Shown here in pieces: positions 15,890 through 24,319 of a stretch of DNA of 64,000 nucleotides; position 1 is the stretch's first letter; the number at the start of each line of letters is the position of its first letter. The notes below the pieces were generated by a model. The model searched no databases. It was not told the DNA's origin and saw nothing but the letters and a program-made list of their open reading frames with translations. The DNA lies in the NCBI GenBank assembly GCA_040901465.1, contig JBBDYN010000002.1, positions 124,001 to 188,000 of the forward strand, read 5' to 3'. The stretch is from JAUSIF01 sp040901465. Its GTDB lineage: Bacteria > Pseudomonadota > Alphaproteobacteria > Rhizobiales > Xanthobacteraceae. A program made the translations under genes and the position numbers.

Positions 15890-17065
15890 ATGCGAAAAGC
15901 ACTTTTCAGCTTGGCTAGTTTGGCGGCCGCGCTGCTCGTTGCGACCGCGGCGAATGCGCAGAACACCGTCAAGATCGGTTTGATCTTGTCGTACTCCGGC
16001 CAATTCGCGGATACGGCCGCGCAAATGGACAACGGCATAAAGCTCTATATGAAGCAGAAGGGCGATACCGTCGCCGGCAAGAAGATCGAGATCATCCGCA
16101 AGGACACCGGCGGCGTCGCGCCGGACGTCGCCACGCGGCTCGCGCAGGAGCTGATTGTGCGCGACAACGTCGACATCTTGGCCGGCTTCGCGCTCTCCCC
16201 GAATGCGATGGCCGTTTCCAAGATTTCAAGCGAGGGAAAAAAGTTCATGGTGATCATGAATGCTGCGACATCGGTCATCGTGACCATGTCGCCCTTCTCC
16301 GTGCGGACTTCGATGACGCTTCCTTCGGTCGCAGAAACTGCCGCAATCTGGGCCTACAAGAGCGGCGTCCGTAAGGTCTACACGATGGTTTCGGACTTCG
16401 CGCCGGGTAAGGACGCCGAGGAGGCATTCCATCGGGCATTCAAGGCGGCCGGTGGCGAAATTGTCGGCTCGGTGCGGATGCCGGTGGCCAACCCGGACTT
16501 CTCCGCGTTTGTTCAGCGCGCCAAGGATATCGATCCCGAATCGATTTTTATCTTCGTGCCCGGCGGCGCTCAGCCGGCGGCGCTCGGCAAGACTTTCGCC
16601 GAACGCGGCGTCGACCCGAACAAGGTCAAGATCATCGGCACCGGCGAAGTGGTCGACGAGACCGCGCTGAAGAGCATGGGCAACGCCGCGCTCGGCATCG
16701 TCACCGTCTGGCATTACGACTACAACCACGACTCCAAACTGAACAAGGACTTCGTGAAGGCCTTTAACGCCGAGTTCAAGCGTAACCCCGACTTCTTCGC
16801 CGTCGGCGGTTACGACGGCATGCACGTCATCTATGAGGCGCTGAAAAAGGCCGGCGGCAAGACCGACGCCGAATCCCTCACCAATGCCGCAAAGGGCATG
16901 AAGTGGGAGAGCCCGCGCGGCACGATCGCGATCGATGCCGCGTCCCGCGACATCGTCCAGACGATATATGTCCGTCAGGTGCGCAAGGTCGGCGACCAGT
17001 TGCTCAATGTCGAATTCGACCGCGTTCCAAACGTCATTGATCCGCTGCATCGGGCGAAGAAGTAA
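15890..17065 (+). CDS. Branched-chain-amino-acid-type ABC transporter substrate-binding protein
   Basis: 391 residues with a Sec signal peptide, MRKALFSLASLAAALLVATA then ANAQ, so the mature protein is periplasmic. The two-lobed type I binding-protein fold begins VKIGLILSYSGQFADTAAQM and continues with IEIIRKDTGG; the hinge and effector-site region includes SPFSVRTSMTLPS. This is the LivK-like family, which binds branched-chain amino acids but also aromatic acids, urea and amides. A strong AGGGAGG site lies 6 bases before the ATG. It heads the operon with permeases and ATPases at 17113-20445. The ligand is not predictable from sequence. Confidence 0.9.
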   Translation: MRKALFSLASLAAALLVATAANAQNTVKIGLILSYSGQFADTAAQMDNGIKLYMKQKGDTVAGKKIEIIRKDTGGVAPDVATRLAQELIVRDNVDILAGFALSPNAMAVSKISSEGKKFMVIMNAATSVIVTMSPFSVRTSMTLPSVAETAAIWAYKSGVRKVYTMVSDFAPGKDAEEAFHRAFKAAGGEIVGSVRMPVANPDFSAFVQRAKDIDPESIFIFVPGGAQPAALGKTFAERGVDPNKVKIIGTGEVVDETALKSMGNAALGIVTVWHYDYNHDSKLNKDFVKAFNAEFKRNPDFFAVGGYDGMHVIYEALKKAGGKTDAESLTNAAKGMKWESPRGTIAIDAASRDIVQTIYVRQVRKVGDQLLNVEFDRVPNVIDPLHRAKK

Positions 17066-17112
17066 GCGATCGGCGCGTCCGCCGATCCAGTTGCGAGACG
17101 GGTGGGGACTGC

Positions 17113-17973
17113 ATGGGGCCGATCTTCGGCGTCCTGTTCGATGGCTTTGCCTACGGGATGCTGCTGTTCCTGCTGTCGGTAGGGCTGTCAGTGACGCTGG
17201 GAATGATGAATTTCGTCAACCTGGCGCACTGCGCCTTCGCCATGCTTGGCGGCTACGTCACCGCCACCCTGATGAACCAGCTCGGCTGGCCGTTCTTCGC
17301 CACCCTTCCGTTCGCGTTTCTGTCCGCGGCACTCGCGAGCGTTTTTCTCGAGCGCACGCTCTACCGTCGCCTCTATCGTGCAAGCGAGCTCGATCAGGTA
17401 TTGCTCACCATCGGGCTCGCGTTCATTTCGGTCGCGGTCGCCGCCTACATTTTCGGCACCGTGCAGCAGCCGATCCAGACGCCCTCCTATTTGCGTGGAT
17501 CGATCCAGTTCATGGGCATCACCTTCGGGGTCTACCGGTTATTCCTCGTCGTAACCGGGGTCGCCATCGCGCTTTTATTGGTGCTCACGCTTGAATACAC
17601 GCGCTTCGGCGCGCAAGTGCGCGCCGCCGTCGACAATCAGCGCATGGCGCGCGGCCTCGGTATCAATGTCGACGGCGCCTTTGCGATCACCTTCGCGCTC
17701 GGCAGCGGGCTCGCCGGCCTCGGCGGCGCGCTCGCGATCGAGATCGTCGGGCTCGATCCGTCGTTTGCGTTCCTTTATCTCGTCTACGTGTTGATCATCG
17801 TCTCGGTCGGCGGGCTCGGTTCGATTGGCGGCTCCTTCGCGGCCGCGGTCGTCATTGGCACGAGCGATGTCGCCGGCAAATACTATGTGCCTGAGCTCGG
17901 CTCCTTCCAGATCTATCTCGTGATGATTGCCGTTCTGATGTGGCGGCCGCAGGGCCTGTTCGGGAGGCGCTGA
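17113..17973 (+). CDS. ABC transporter inner-membrane permease, LivH type
   Basis: 286 residues, hydrophobic throughout with about 8 membrane segments. Family landmarks are GLSVTLGMMNFVNLAHCAFAM near the N-terminus, VLLTIGLAFISVAVAAYIF in the middle and the cytoplasmic coupling loop RAAVDNQRMARGLGINVD. It forms a heterodimer with the LivM-type permease that follows after 3 bp. It begins 47 bp after the binding protein and is part of the same operon. Confidence 0.92.
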   Translation: MGPIFGVLFDGFAYGMLLFLLSVGLSVTLGMMNFVNLAHCAFAMLGGYVTATLMNQLGWPFFATLPFAFLSAALASVFLERTLYRRLYRASELDQVLLTIGLAFISVAVAAYIFGTVQQPIQTPSYLRGSIQFMGITFGVYRLFLVVTGVAIALLLVLTLEYTRFGAQVRAAVDNQRMARGLGINVDGAFAITFALGSGLAGLGGALAIEIVGLDPSFAFLYLVYVLIIVSVGGLGSIGGSFAAAVVIGTSDVAGKYYVPELGSFQIYLVMIAVLMWRPQGLFGRR

Positions 17974-17976
17974 GGC

Positions 17977-18975
17977 ATGGCTGCGACCACCGGCGCCGCG
18001 ATTGCACCCCATGAATTTCTTCAGGCCCAGTCGCGCTGGCGCGTGACCGAGATCGCGTTCTGGCTCGCGGTCCTGCTGCCGTTCTTCCTGTTTCCCAATT
18101 ACCTGTCGCTCGCCAGCCAGATCGCAATCACCGCGCTGTTCGCGCTCTCACTCGATCTCATTCTCGGCTATGCTGGCATCGTGTCGCTCGGCCACGCCGC
18201 CTTTTTCGGACTCGGCGCCTATACTGCAGGGATATTCTCGAAATTTGTTTGGGGCGAGCCGCTGACGGGGCTTTTGGCCGCTGCCGTCGTTGCCGGCGCG
18301 CTCGGACTTGCCACGAGCTTCATCGTCGCGCGTTTCCGCCATTTGACGTTGATCATGATTACGCTCGGTCTCGGCTTTCTGTTGCACGAAGTGGCGAATT
18401 CCGCGCATTTTCTGACCGGCGGCGCCGACGGCCTCCAGGGCGTGAGCATCTGGCCGATCTTCGGCTATTTCCGCTTCGATCTGTTCGGCTACACCGCCTA
18501 CAGCTATTCGCTCATCGTCTTATTCGTGTGCTTTCTCATCGCACGGCGGTTGATCAACTCGCCGTTCGGCCTTTCCTTGCGCGGCATCCGCGAAAACCCG
18601 AACCGCATGCCCGCGCTCGGTGCGAACAGCCGCGCCCACATCCGCAAGATCTACACCATCTCCGCGACGATCGCGGGCATCGCGGGCGGCCTGCTCGCGC
18701 AGACCACGGAAACCGTCTCGCTCGGCTCGATCGACTTCCAGCGCTCCGCCGACGTGCTCGTGATGCTCGTGCTCGGCGGCGCCGGATATCTTTATGGCGG
18801 ACTCGTCGGCGCGATCATCTTCATGGTCGCGCGCGATCAGTTCTCGGGAATCAATCCGCAACTCTGGTATTTCCCAATCGGCGTTTTGCTCGTCGCCGTC
18901 GTGATGTTCCTGCCGGGGGGCATTCTCGGCGGGTTGTCGCGGTTCACCGCAACGCTGCGGAGCAAATGGACGTGA
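17977..18975 (+). CDS. ABC transporter inner-membrane permease, LivM type
   Basis: 332 residues, with a short cytoplasmic N-terminus and then hydrophobic segments. Family landmarks are DLILGYAGIVSLGHAAFFGLG near residue 53 and the coupling loop LSLRGIRENPNRMPALG near residue 200. It is the partner permease of the LivH-type protein just upstream. The stop overlaps the following ATPase gene by 10 bp, so translation is likely coupled. Confidence 0.92.
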   Translation: MAATTGAAIAPHEFLQAQSRWRVTEIAFWLAVLLPFFLFPNYLSLASQIAITALFALSLDLILGYAGIVSLGHAAFFGLGAYTAGIFSKFVWGEPLTGLLAAAVVAGALGLATSFIVARFRHLTLIMITLGLGFLLHEVANSAHFLTGGADGLQGVSIWPIFGYFRFDLFGYTAYSYSLIVLFVCFLIARRLINSPFGLSLRGIRENPNRMPALGANSRAHIRKIYTISATIAGIAGGLLAQTTETVSLGSIDFQRSADVLVMLVLGGAGYLYGGLVGAIIFMVARDQFSGINPQLWYFPIGVLLVAVVMFLPGGILGGLSRFTATLRSKWT

Positions 18976-19727
18976 GCACCGCGGTTCTCTCGACGCGCGG
19001 GCTCAATAAGAGCTTCGGCTCCCTCGTCGTCGCCAACGATATCGAGATCGGCCTGCCGCGTGGCGTGCGCTATGCCCTGATCGGCCCGAACGGCGCCGGC
19101 AAGACGACGCTGATCAACCTGATGACCGGGATGCTCAAGCCAGATTCCGGCAAGATTTTTCTTGGCGACGAGGACATCACCCATCTCGAGCCGCAGAACC
19201 GGGTCAAGCGCGGGCTCGTGCGCACGTTCCAGATCAACACGCTGTTTCCGCATCTGAACGCGCTGGAGTCGGTGACCCTTTCCGTGTGCGAGCGGCGCGG
19301 CTATGCGCCGACTTGGTGGCGCGGGCTCCCGCAATATCGCGACGCCGCCGAGGAAGCGTACGAGATCTTGAATTCGCTCACGCTCGGGAACGATTGCTAT
19401 CGTGCCACGCGCGAGCTTGCCTATGGCAAGCAGCGGCTTCTCGAAATCGCGCTCGCGCTCGCGACCAAGCCGCACGTGCTGCTTCTCGACGAGCCGGCCG
19501 CCGGCGTACCCAAGGAAGAAAGTCAGGGCCTGTTCTCGGCTATCGCCGGCCTCTCGCAGGACATCACCATCCTCTTCATCGAGCACGACATGGACGTCGT
19601 GTTCCGCTTCGCGAGCCGCATCATCGTGATGGTCGGCGGCCGCATCCTGGTCGAGGGTACGCCCGACCAGATCGCCGCCGATCCGCGCGTGCGCGAGGTC
19701 TATCTCGGCGGGGCGCACCATGGCTGA
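18966..19727 (+). CDS. ABC transporter ATP-binding protein, LivG type
   Basis: 253 residues. The start is the ATG at 18966, inside the end of the permease gene. Walker A is GPNGAGKTT near residue 43, the LivG-specific FQINTLFPHLNALES segment is near residue 90, and the signature motif is degenerate as LAYGKQRLLEIALAL instead of LSGGQ. Walker B is LLLDEPAAGV and the switch histidine lies in LFIEHDMDVVF. It hydrolyses ATP to power import together with the LivF-type ATPase. It overlaps that gene by 8 bp. Confidence 0.92.
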   Translation: MDVSTAVLSTRGLNKSFGSLVVANDIEIGLPRGVRYALIGPNGAGKTTLINLMTGMLKPDSGKIFLGDEDITHLEPQNRVKRGLVRTFQINTLFPHLNALESVTLSVCERRGYAPTWWRGLPQYRDAAEEAYEILNSLTLGNDCYRATRELAYGKQRLLEIALALATKPHVLLLDEPAAGVPKEESQGLFSAIAGLSQDITILFIEHDMDVVFRFASRIIVMVGGRILVEGTPDQIAADPRVREVYLGGAHHG

Positions 19728-20445
19728 GCCGCTGCTTGCGCTGAAGGACGTGCGCGCCGGTTACGGCGATGCGGTGGTGCTCGACAACATCACGCTCGAG
19801 ATTCCGGGGAACGGAAGCCTTGCCGTGCTCGGCCGCAACGGCGTCGGCAAATCGACCCTGCTCCTCACGATCATGGGCTTCACCGATATCCGCCGCGGCA
19901 CGGTTCAATGGCGCGGCGCCGATGTCACGGGAACGCAGCCCTACCGGCGCGCCCGCGCCGGCATCGGCTGGGTCGCGCAAGAGCGCGAGATATTTTCGTC
20001 CCTGACCGTCGAGGAAAACCTCACGGTAACGTCGCGGCCCGGCCGCTGGGACTTGAAGGCGGTGCACGAGCTGTTCCCGCGCCTCGCCGAACGCAAGAAT
20101 TCCAAGGGCAACCAGTTGTCCGGCGGCGAACAGCAGATGTTGGCGATCGCCCGCGCACTCATGACCAACCCCTCGCTCTTGCTGCTCGACGAGCCGCTCG
20201 AGGGCTTGGCACCCATCATCATCGAGGAAGTGGTGCGCGCGATCCGGCGCATGCTCGACGATCGCAATACCGCGGTGATCCTCGTCGAGCAGCACGCCGA
20301 AGTTGCGCTCTCTCTGACTGAGCAGGCCGTGCTTCTGGAGCGCGGGCACATCGTGCATCGTGCGGCGTCGAAAGATCTCCTGCGCGATACCGCGGCGCTC
20401 GACCGCTACATCGGCCTCAAGGTCGTCGACACCAAGCGCGCCTGA
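19720..20445 (+). CDS. ABC transporter ATP-binding protein, LivF type
   Basis: 241 residues with Walker A GRNGVGKST near residue 38, signature LSGGEQQMLAIARAL near residue 130, Walker B LLLLDEPLEGLAP and switch histidine in ILVEQHAEVAL. It is the second ATPase of the importer encoded at 15890-20445 and completes the set of binding protein, two permeases and two ATPases. A hairpin at 20466-20491 follows the gene. Confidence 0.92.
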   Translation: MAEPLLALKDVRAGYGDAVVLDNITLEIPGNGSLAVLGRNGVGKSTLLLTIMGFTDIRRGTVQWRGADVTGTQPYRRARAGIGWVAQEREIFSSLTVEENLTVTSRPGRWDLKAVHELFPRLAERKNSKGNQLSGGEQQMLAIARALMTNPSLLLLDEPLEGLAPIIIEEVVRAIRRMLDDRNTAVILVEQHAEVALSLTEQAVLLERGHIVHRAASKDLLRDTAALDRYIGLKVVDTKRA

Positions 20446-20465
20446 TCCGATTCATCAAAAGCAAA

Positions 20466-20491
20466 CCGCCGCGGACGGGTGCTCGCGGCGG
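20466..20491. terminator. Hairpin between convergent genes
   Basis: CCGCCGCG (20466-20473) and CGCGGCGG (20484-20491) form an 8-bp perfect stem between the ends of the LivF-type gene and the convergent minus-strand binding protein. AAAGC lies before and CTTG after it, so it can serve as a weak bidirectional terminator. Confidence 0.5.
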
Positions 20492-20513
20492 CTTGTGACG
20501 TGAAGTCGTTCGG

Positions 20514-21386
20514 TCAAGCGAGGCGGACGACGGAATGCTCGTAAACGCCCGAGCCGAGGCCGCCTTCCGGGAAGATCCCGTGGTCGGCGATCCACTTGAA
20601 GGTCTCTTCGAACACTTCCTTTGTGTAGGGCTCGAACACGATACGTTCGCCCGGCCCCCAGCGGCGCGTATCCATCATCGAGTGATAGCGCACCGGGAAT
20701 TCCTTCTTGTAATAGTGCGTGTAGAGGTCGGGACGGAGATCGATGTCGCGCTGCGCGCGTTTGAGCGCGCGGAAGAACTTGCGCAGGTCTTCCGCGTCGG
20801 GATTGCCGTTGATCATGGTGGTGATCATGAAGGTCGAGTCGATGATCTTCCGGAATCCGAGCTGCTCGGCGAAATAATAGGGCCCGCTGAACAGCGCCGC
20901 CGCCGGCACCTCCTTGTCGATCAAGAGCTCCATGCGCTTGAACAGCATGCCGTCGTTGAACGACAGATTGATCTTGTCGTTCGGCATGTATTGCTCGAGC
21001 GCCTGGATCGTCGCGTAGTGGCTGCCCGACTGGTAGCCGACCGAGATCGGCACGCCGGCAAGTTCTTCCGGCGTCTTCACCGGTGAATCCGCCGGCACGA
21101 ACACGCCCGACGGCGAGACCGAATAGACCTCGGGATAGAGCTTGCCGTGGCCGGCCGAGGCGGCGACGCCGACGGTCCAATGGCAGGCGCAGCTCACGTC
21201 CGACTTGCGGCCGGCTTCGAACGACTGATAGGCGCCGACCTTGACCCCCTTGTCGTGAATCTTGCCGTCGGTGGACTGGACCATCTCGTTGAAGACATAG
21301 TCGAGGCCCTCGTCGCGGAAATAATCCTTTTCTTCAGCGACCCACTCCTGCAGCCGGAAATGGGGCTCGATTACGAATTTCGGCAT
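20514..21386 (-). CDS. NMT1/THI5-like substrate-binding protein without signal peptide
   Basis: 290 residues. The fold is of the NMT1/SsuA-like periplasmic binding type: EPHFRLQEWVAEEKDYFRDEGLDY at the start resembles the first helix of such proteins, and VPADSPVKTPEELAGVPISV followed by GYQSGSHYATIQALE is the typical lobe-crossing segment. The start is fixed by an AGGAGG site ending 6 bases before the ATG at 21386, and no hydrophobic signal sequence precedes the domain. It would therefore stay in the cytoplasm unless another start is used. It lies 55 bp downstream of a GntR regulator on the same strand. No permease or ATPase of the matching SsuBC kind is nearby. Confidence 0.7.
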   Translation of the reverse strand: MPKFVIEPHFRLQEWVAEEKDYFRDEGLDYVFNEMVQSTDGKIHDKGVKVGAYQSFEAGRKSDVSCACHWTVGVAASAGHGKLYPEVYSVSPSGVFVPADSPVKTPEELAGVPISVGYQSGSHYATIQALEQYMPNDKINLSFNDGMLFKRMELLIDKEVPAAALFSGPYYFAEQLGFRKIIDSTFMITTMINGNPDAEDLRKFFRALKRAQRDIDLRPDLYTHYYKKEFPVRYHSMMDTRRWGPGERIVFEPYTKEVFEETFKWIADHGIFPEGGLGSGVYEHSVVRLA

Positions 21387-21441
21387 GGCTTCCTCCTTTT
21401 GAATCCTGTTTCGCAGCCACGAACCGCCGCGCGTGGATCGG

Positions 21442-22212
21442 TCAGCAGCAACGGTCTGGGCTCTCCGGCAGTTCGCCGTGTTCGGCGACGCGCCGCGCAC
21501 GGATCATCTTCACGTGGTCGTCCATCAGATTTCGCGCACCGGCGGCGTCGCGCATCACGATGAGCGAGGCGAGCTGCTTGTGCACTTCGAGAATTCGTTG
21601 CGCGACGGCGGGCGTCAGCGTCCGGTTTTCCGAGGGCCACGAAACGTGCTGTAGCGAGATGAGCTGCACGAGCAGCACGCGGTTATGCGAGGCCTCGGCG
21701 ATGGCGATATGGAAGTCGCGGCACGAGCGCGTATAGGCTTGGTTGTCATGGATCTTGCTTTCGGCGTCGGCGAGCAGATGTTGCAGCTTGGCGTGGTCGG
21801 CGGCGTTCGCGTGCTCGGCAGCGAGTTCGGCCGCAAGCGTCTCGATCGCGCGCTGCGCGTCCATGATCTCGCTCGCGCTGACGCCGGTGAGGTCGAGCTG
21901 CACCGCGAGCGCCTCGGCGAACAGCCGCGGATTGCCGCGCGCGATGCGCGCGCCGCCGCCCTTGCCCATCTTGATGTCGACGATGCCGAGCGCCTGCAGC
22001 GTGCGCAGCGCGTCGCGTGCGACGATCCGGCTCACGCCGAAGCGCGTGGCGAGATCGTTCTCGGTGCCGAGGAATTCGCCGGGCCTGAGTTTCTTGGCGA
22101 ACAGCGCGTCGCGCACTTCGGCGACGATCTGCGAGGACAGCGACGCCTGCCGGCTGCCGAGGAAAATTCCTCCTGCGGCCGGATCCCTGGCGAGCGAAGG
22201 ATGCACACCCAT
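21442..22212 (-). CDS. GntR-family regulator, FadR/FCD subfamily
   Basis: 256 residues. The N-terminal winged helix contains IVAEVRDALFAKKLRPGEFLG and RFGVSRIVARDALRTLQALG (residues about 28-75). The C-terminal all-helical FCD domain includes MDAQRAIETLAAELAAEHA, RDFHIAIAEASHN and the late HVKMIRARR, providing the metal-binding histidines that usually contact carboxylate effectors. It is expected to repress its own operon with the binding protein at 20514. An imperfect palindrome at 22225-22246 just upstream is a candidate operator. The IS1595-type element inserted 64 bp before the start may have changed its expression. Confidence 0.88.
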   Translation of the reverse strand: MGVHPSLARDPAAGGIFLGSRQASLSSQIVAEVRDALFAKKLRPGEFLGTENDLATRFGVSRIVARDALRTLQALGIVDIKMGKGGGARIARGNPRLFAEALAVQLDLTGVSASEIMDAQRAIETLAAELAAEHANAADHAKLQHLLADAESKIHDNQAYTRSCRDFHIAIAEASHNRVLLVQLISLQHVSWPSENRTLTPAVAQRILEVHKQLASLIVMRDAAGARNLMDDHVKMIRARRVAEHGELPESPDRCC

Positions 22213-22224
22213 GCTTGGCGCCTC

Positions 22225-22246
22225 TCCGGCATCTAATTAGGCCGGA
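22225..22246. promoter_or_regulatory. Candidate operator palindrome upstream of the GntR gene
   Basis: TCCGGC and GCCGGA flank an AT-rich centre containing CTAATTAG, 13-34 bp upstream of the regulator start. The dyad and its position fit an autoregulatory site. It does not match a well-known FadR-family consensus, so this is a guess from symmetry. Confidence 0.3.
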
Positions 22247-22267
22247 ATTGAAAAGTAGTAAAGATAT

Positions 22268-22276
22268 CATCTTTAA
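22268..22276. repeat. Left copy of target-site duplication
   Basis: CATCTTTAA directly precedes the left inverted repeat and is repeated exactly after the right one at 24320-24328. Eight of the nine bases are probably the true duplication, the ninth being chance or end ambiguity. Confidence 0.8.
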
Positions 22277-22302
22277 CGGCATATTATACTTGACGTACCC
22301 AA
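22277..22302 (+). repeat. Left terminal inverted repeat of the IS1595-type element
   Basis: 26 bp beginning CGGCATATTATACTTG and ending CGTACCCAA. 25 of the 26 positions match the right end in inverse orientation. The repeat contains TATTAT and TATACT, -10-like boxes that face into the element and may drive its genes. Confidence 0.88.
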
Positions 22303-22337
22303 ACGGATGGGTTAGGCTGATTCTATAGGGGTTAGTC

Positions 22338-23273
22338 ATGATGTCCGTTCTCGACGACAAACACTTCCATAACGAGGCAGCCGCATACCGCTTTGTAGAG
22401 GCCCGGATTTGGCCCAATGGCCCGATCTGCCCGCACTGTGGTGGGGCCGAGCGCATCGGCAAGATGGGTGGCAAGAGCACCCGCGTTGGCGCTTACAAGT
22501 GCTACGTCTGCCGCAAGCCCTTCACCGTGAAGGTCGGGACCGTGTTCGAGTCGTCGCACGTTCCGCTGCGCCACTGGCTGCAAGCGATCTTTCTTCTGTC
22601 GTCATCCAAGAAGGGCATCAGCTCTAACCAGCTTGCCCGCACCCTCGGCTGCACTCTGAAAACCGCGTGGTTCATTTCTCACCGCGTCCGTGAAGCGATG
22701 AAGATTGACGGCGCGGCCGATCCGATGGGCGGCATTGGCAAGATCATCGAGAGCGACGAGACTTTTTGGGGACCGAAGGATGTTGACACCGATCCCGCGA
22801 TGAAGGCCCGCCGTCGTGGCAAGCCCGGCGCGGGCGGAAAGAGCAAGATTTTCACTCTCGTTGAGCGCGGCGGCCAAGCTCGCTCGTTCAAGATCGCGGA
22901 CGCCAAGAACGAAACCTTGCGCCGCATCCATCTTGGAAATGCTTCGACCGAAAGCCGTCTTATGACCGACGAAGGAATCACCAATGCGGTCGGCAAGCAT
23001 TTCGCGAAGCACGAAACCGTCAAGCACACCGCGCGGGAATACGTGCGCGGCGAGGTTCACACCAACACCGTCGAGGGATTTTTCTCGGTGTTTAAGCGCG
23101 GCATGAAGGGCACCTATCAGCATTGCGACGCGAAGCATCTGCAACGCTATCTAACCGAGTTTGATTTCCGCTATAGTAACCGCATCGCTCTTGGCGTGAA
23201 CGATGTTGCGCGGGCAGAGCGCGCATTGAAGGGCATCGTCGGAAAGCGTTTGATGTATCGAACGACTGGTTGA
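22338..23273 (+). CDS. IS1595-family (ISXO2-like) transposase
   Basis: 311 residues. An N-terminal zinc ribbon has CPHC near residue 34 and CYVC near residue 56. Then follow a helix-turn-helix (ISSNQLARTLGCTLKTAWFI) and the ISXO2-like catalytic domain: IIESDETFWGPK near residue 138, RLMTDEGIT near residue 213 and HTNTVEGFFSVFKRG near residue 241, giving the family DDNE-type residues. The reading frame is undamaged, so the element may be active. Two adjacent ATG codons (22338 and 22341) could serve as start. Confidence 0.93.
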   Translation: MMSVLDDKHFHNEAAAYRFVEARIWPNGPICPHCGGAERIGKMGGKSTRVGAYKCYVCRKPFTVKVGTVFESSHVPLRHWLQAIFLLSSSKKGISSNQLARTLGCTLKTAWFISHRVREAMKIDGAADPMGGIGKIIESDETFWGPKDVDTDPAMKARRRGKPGAGGKSKIFTLVERGGQARSFKIADAKNETLRRIHLGNASTESRLMTDEGITNAVGKHFAKHETVKHTAREYVRGEVHTNTVEGFFSVFKRGMKGTYQHCDAKHLQRYLTEFDFRYSNRIALGVNDVARAERALKGIVGKRLMYRTTG

Positions 23274-23287
23274 GGGACCGAAAAAAT

Positions 23288-23464
23288 ATGGCCCAGCACC
23301 CAAAGGGCAAACCAAAACGAAAAGGCCCAAAAGGCACCGATAAGAAGCAATCCGAGCGGTTCAAGGAAACCGCTCGGAAATACGGTGCGGATGAAAACGG
23401 CCTGAAATTTGAGCGGGCCGTTACGAGAATTTTGGCCCCCAAGGATACTCAAAGGTCCAAGTAA
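23288..23464 (+). CDS. Small basic protein carried by the IS1595-type element
   Basis: 58 residues: a lysine/glycine-rich N-terminus (KGKPKRKGPKGTDKKQSERF) followed by a short helical part, RFKETARKYGADENGLKFER. It starts 14 bp after the transposase stop and its end overlaps the opposing DUF3800 gene by 44 bp. Similar short ORFs accompany transposases of this type in rhizobia. The function is unknown, perhaps an accessory to transposition. Confidence 0.6.
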   Translation: MAQHPKGKPKRKGPKGTDKKQSERFKETARKYGADENGLKFERAVTRILAPKDTQRSK

Positions 23465-24203
23465 CCCGGACGGGCCGAGCGCCGAATAGTTTTTCGTGCA
23501 GACCTTCCGCAAATTCTGGCGTCCAGAGAAAGCCGGCGGTTTCGATTTTCTTTCCGCCGTCTCCCCATGGGGGGACCGGGTCAGGCGCACCCCTCGACTG
23601 CGCCTCATATTGGTGGCGGGTCCACCACGCATGTAAATCGGCGGCCTGTAAAGCAACGAAGTCTTTGTCGTCCAAAAAATTCGGCGGATTGCCAATCATC
23701 CCGCGAATGTGTTGAGGTGCCAACTCTACGAAATGATCCCATGCGGGAAGAATTTTGTCGGCGTGTTCAACTTGCTTGTCGAAATACAGGTCCAGACGGT
23801 CGGTTACCCCTCTCCCCGACAAGATCATGAAGATGTGCCCGATAATTCCATAGAACGCATAAAAATATGGGCTGTTCATTGGCTTAGTAAGCCGCCCCTT
23901 GAAAAGATTCTCGAATATGAAATGTGGAATCGCGATGCTCACTCCGTAAAGGCGGTGGCATTCAATTGCGTTGACGAGCAGCCTCAATTTTTCATCGCGC
24001 CGCTCGGGACTGATCCCTAAAAATTCGCCATTCAGGCCCATGGCTTCGCTCATCTTGAAATATCGAATGCGCGGGCTCATCCAGAGCACGCGATCCCATG
24101 CATCGGAAAACGGAGCCCATTCCCTGGCGGAGGCAACAAACCCCGCCAATACATAGACGGGGTGCTGGCCTACCCCGCTATCGTCGATATAGGCCTTCAG
24201 CAT
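23421..24203 (-). CDS. DUF3800 domain protein, passenger of the IS1595-type element
   Basis: 260 residues counted from the ATG at 24203, where the domain begins MLKAYIDDSG; an in-frame start at 24281 would add 26 residues, and neither start has a good ribosome site. The DUF3800 pattern is clear: the IDDSG motif at the N-terminus, FVASAREWAPFSDAWDRVL, a central DRLDLYFDKQ and the C-terminal VALQAADLHAWWTRHQ. The acidic residues at these places resemble an RNase H-like fold, so a nuclease-like role has been suggested for the family, but none is proven. It is transcribed toward the transposase. DUF3800 genes are common cargo of mobile elements. Confidence 0.8.
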   Translation of the reverse strand: MLKAYIDDSGVGQHPVYVLAGFVASAREWAPFSDAWDRVLWMSPRIRYFKMSEAMGLNGEFLGISPERRDEKLRLLVNAIECHRLYGVSIAIPHFIFENLFKGRLTKPMNSPYFYAFYGIIGHIFMILSGRGVTDRLDLYFDKQVEHADKILPAWDHFVELAPQHIRGMIGNPPNFLDDKDFVALQAADLHAWWTRHQYEAQSRGAPDPVPPWGDGGKKIETAGFLWTPEFAEGLHEKLFGARPVRVTWTFEYPWGPKFS

Positions 24204-24293
24204 CAAGAGTGGCCGATTGCTGCGCTTTGGCTCAGGGAGCCCACAGACAATCCCCCAAATATGATCGCTTGCCGCGATCATAAGTCACCCGAC

Positions 24294-24319
24294 TTGGGTA
24301 CGGCAAGTATAATATGCCG
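24294..24319 (-). repeat. Right terminal inverted repeat of the IS1595-type element
   Basis: Complement of the left repeat at 22277-22302 with one mismatch (GCC for GAC). It lies just ahead of the DUF3800 gene and is followed by the second CATCTTTAA copy. Confidence 0.88.

Larger units (their letters stand above)
22277..24319 (+). mobile_element. Complete IS1595-type insertion element with passenger genes (2043 bp)
   Basis: The ends are matching inverted repeats. The left end reads CGGCATATTATACTTG then ACGTACCCAA (22277-22302) and the right end is its complement with one mismatch (24294-24319). The direct repeat CATCTTTAA flanks both ends (22268-22276 and 24320-24328), an 8-9 bp target duplication in line with the IS1595 family. 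Inside are an intact transposase (22338), a small basic protein (23288) and an opposing DUF3800 gene (23421-24203). The element sits in the intergenic region upstream of the GntR gene. Confidence 0.9.

Noticed and set aside
20514..21386. Binding protein belonging to the upstream liv-type importer
   Set aside because: It is convergent with that operon, has a different fold (NMT1-like) and lacks a signal peptide, while the importer already has its own binding protein at 15890.
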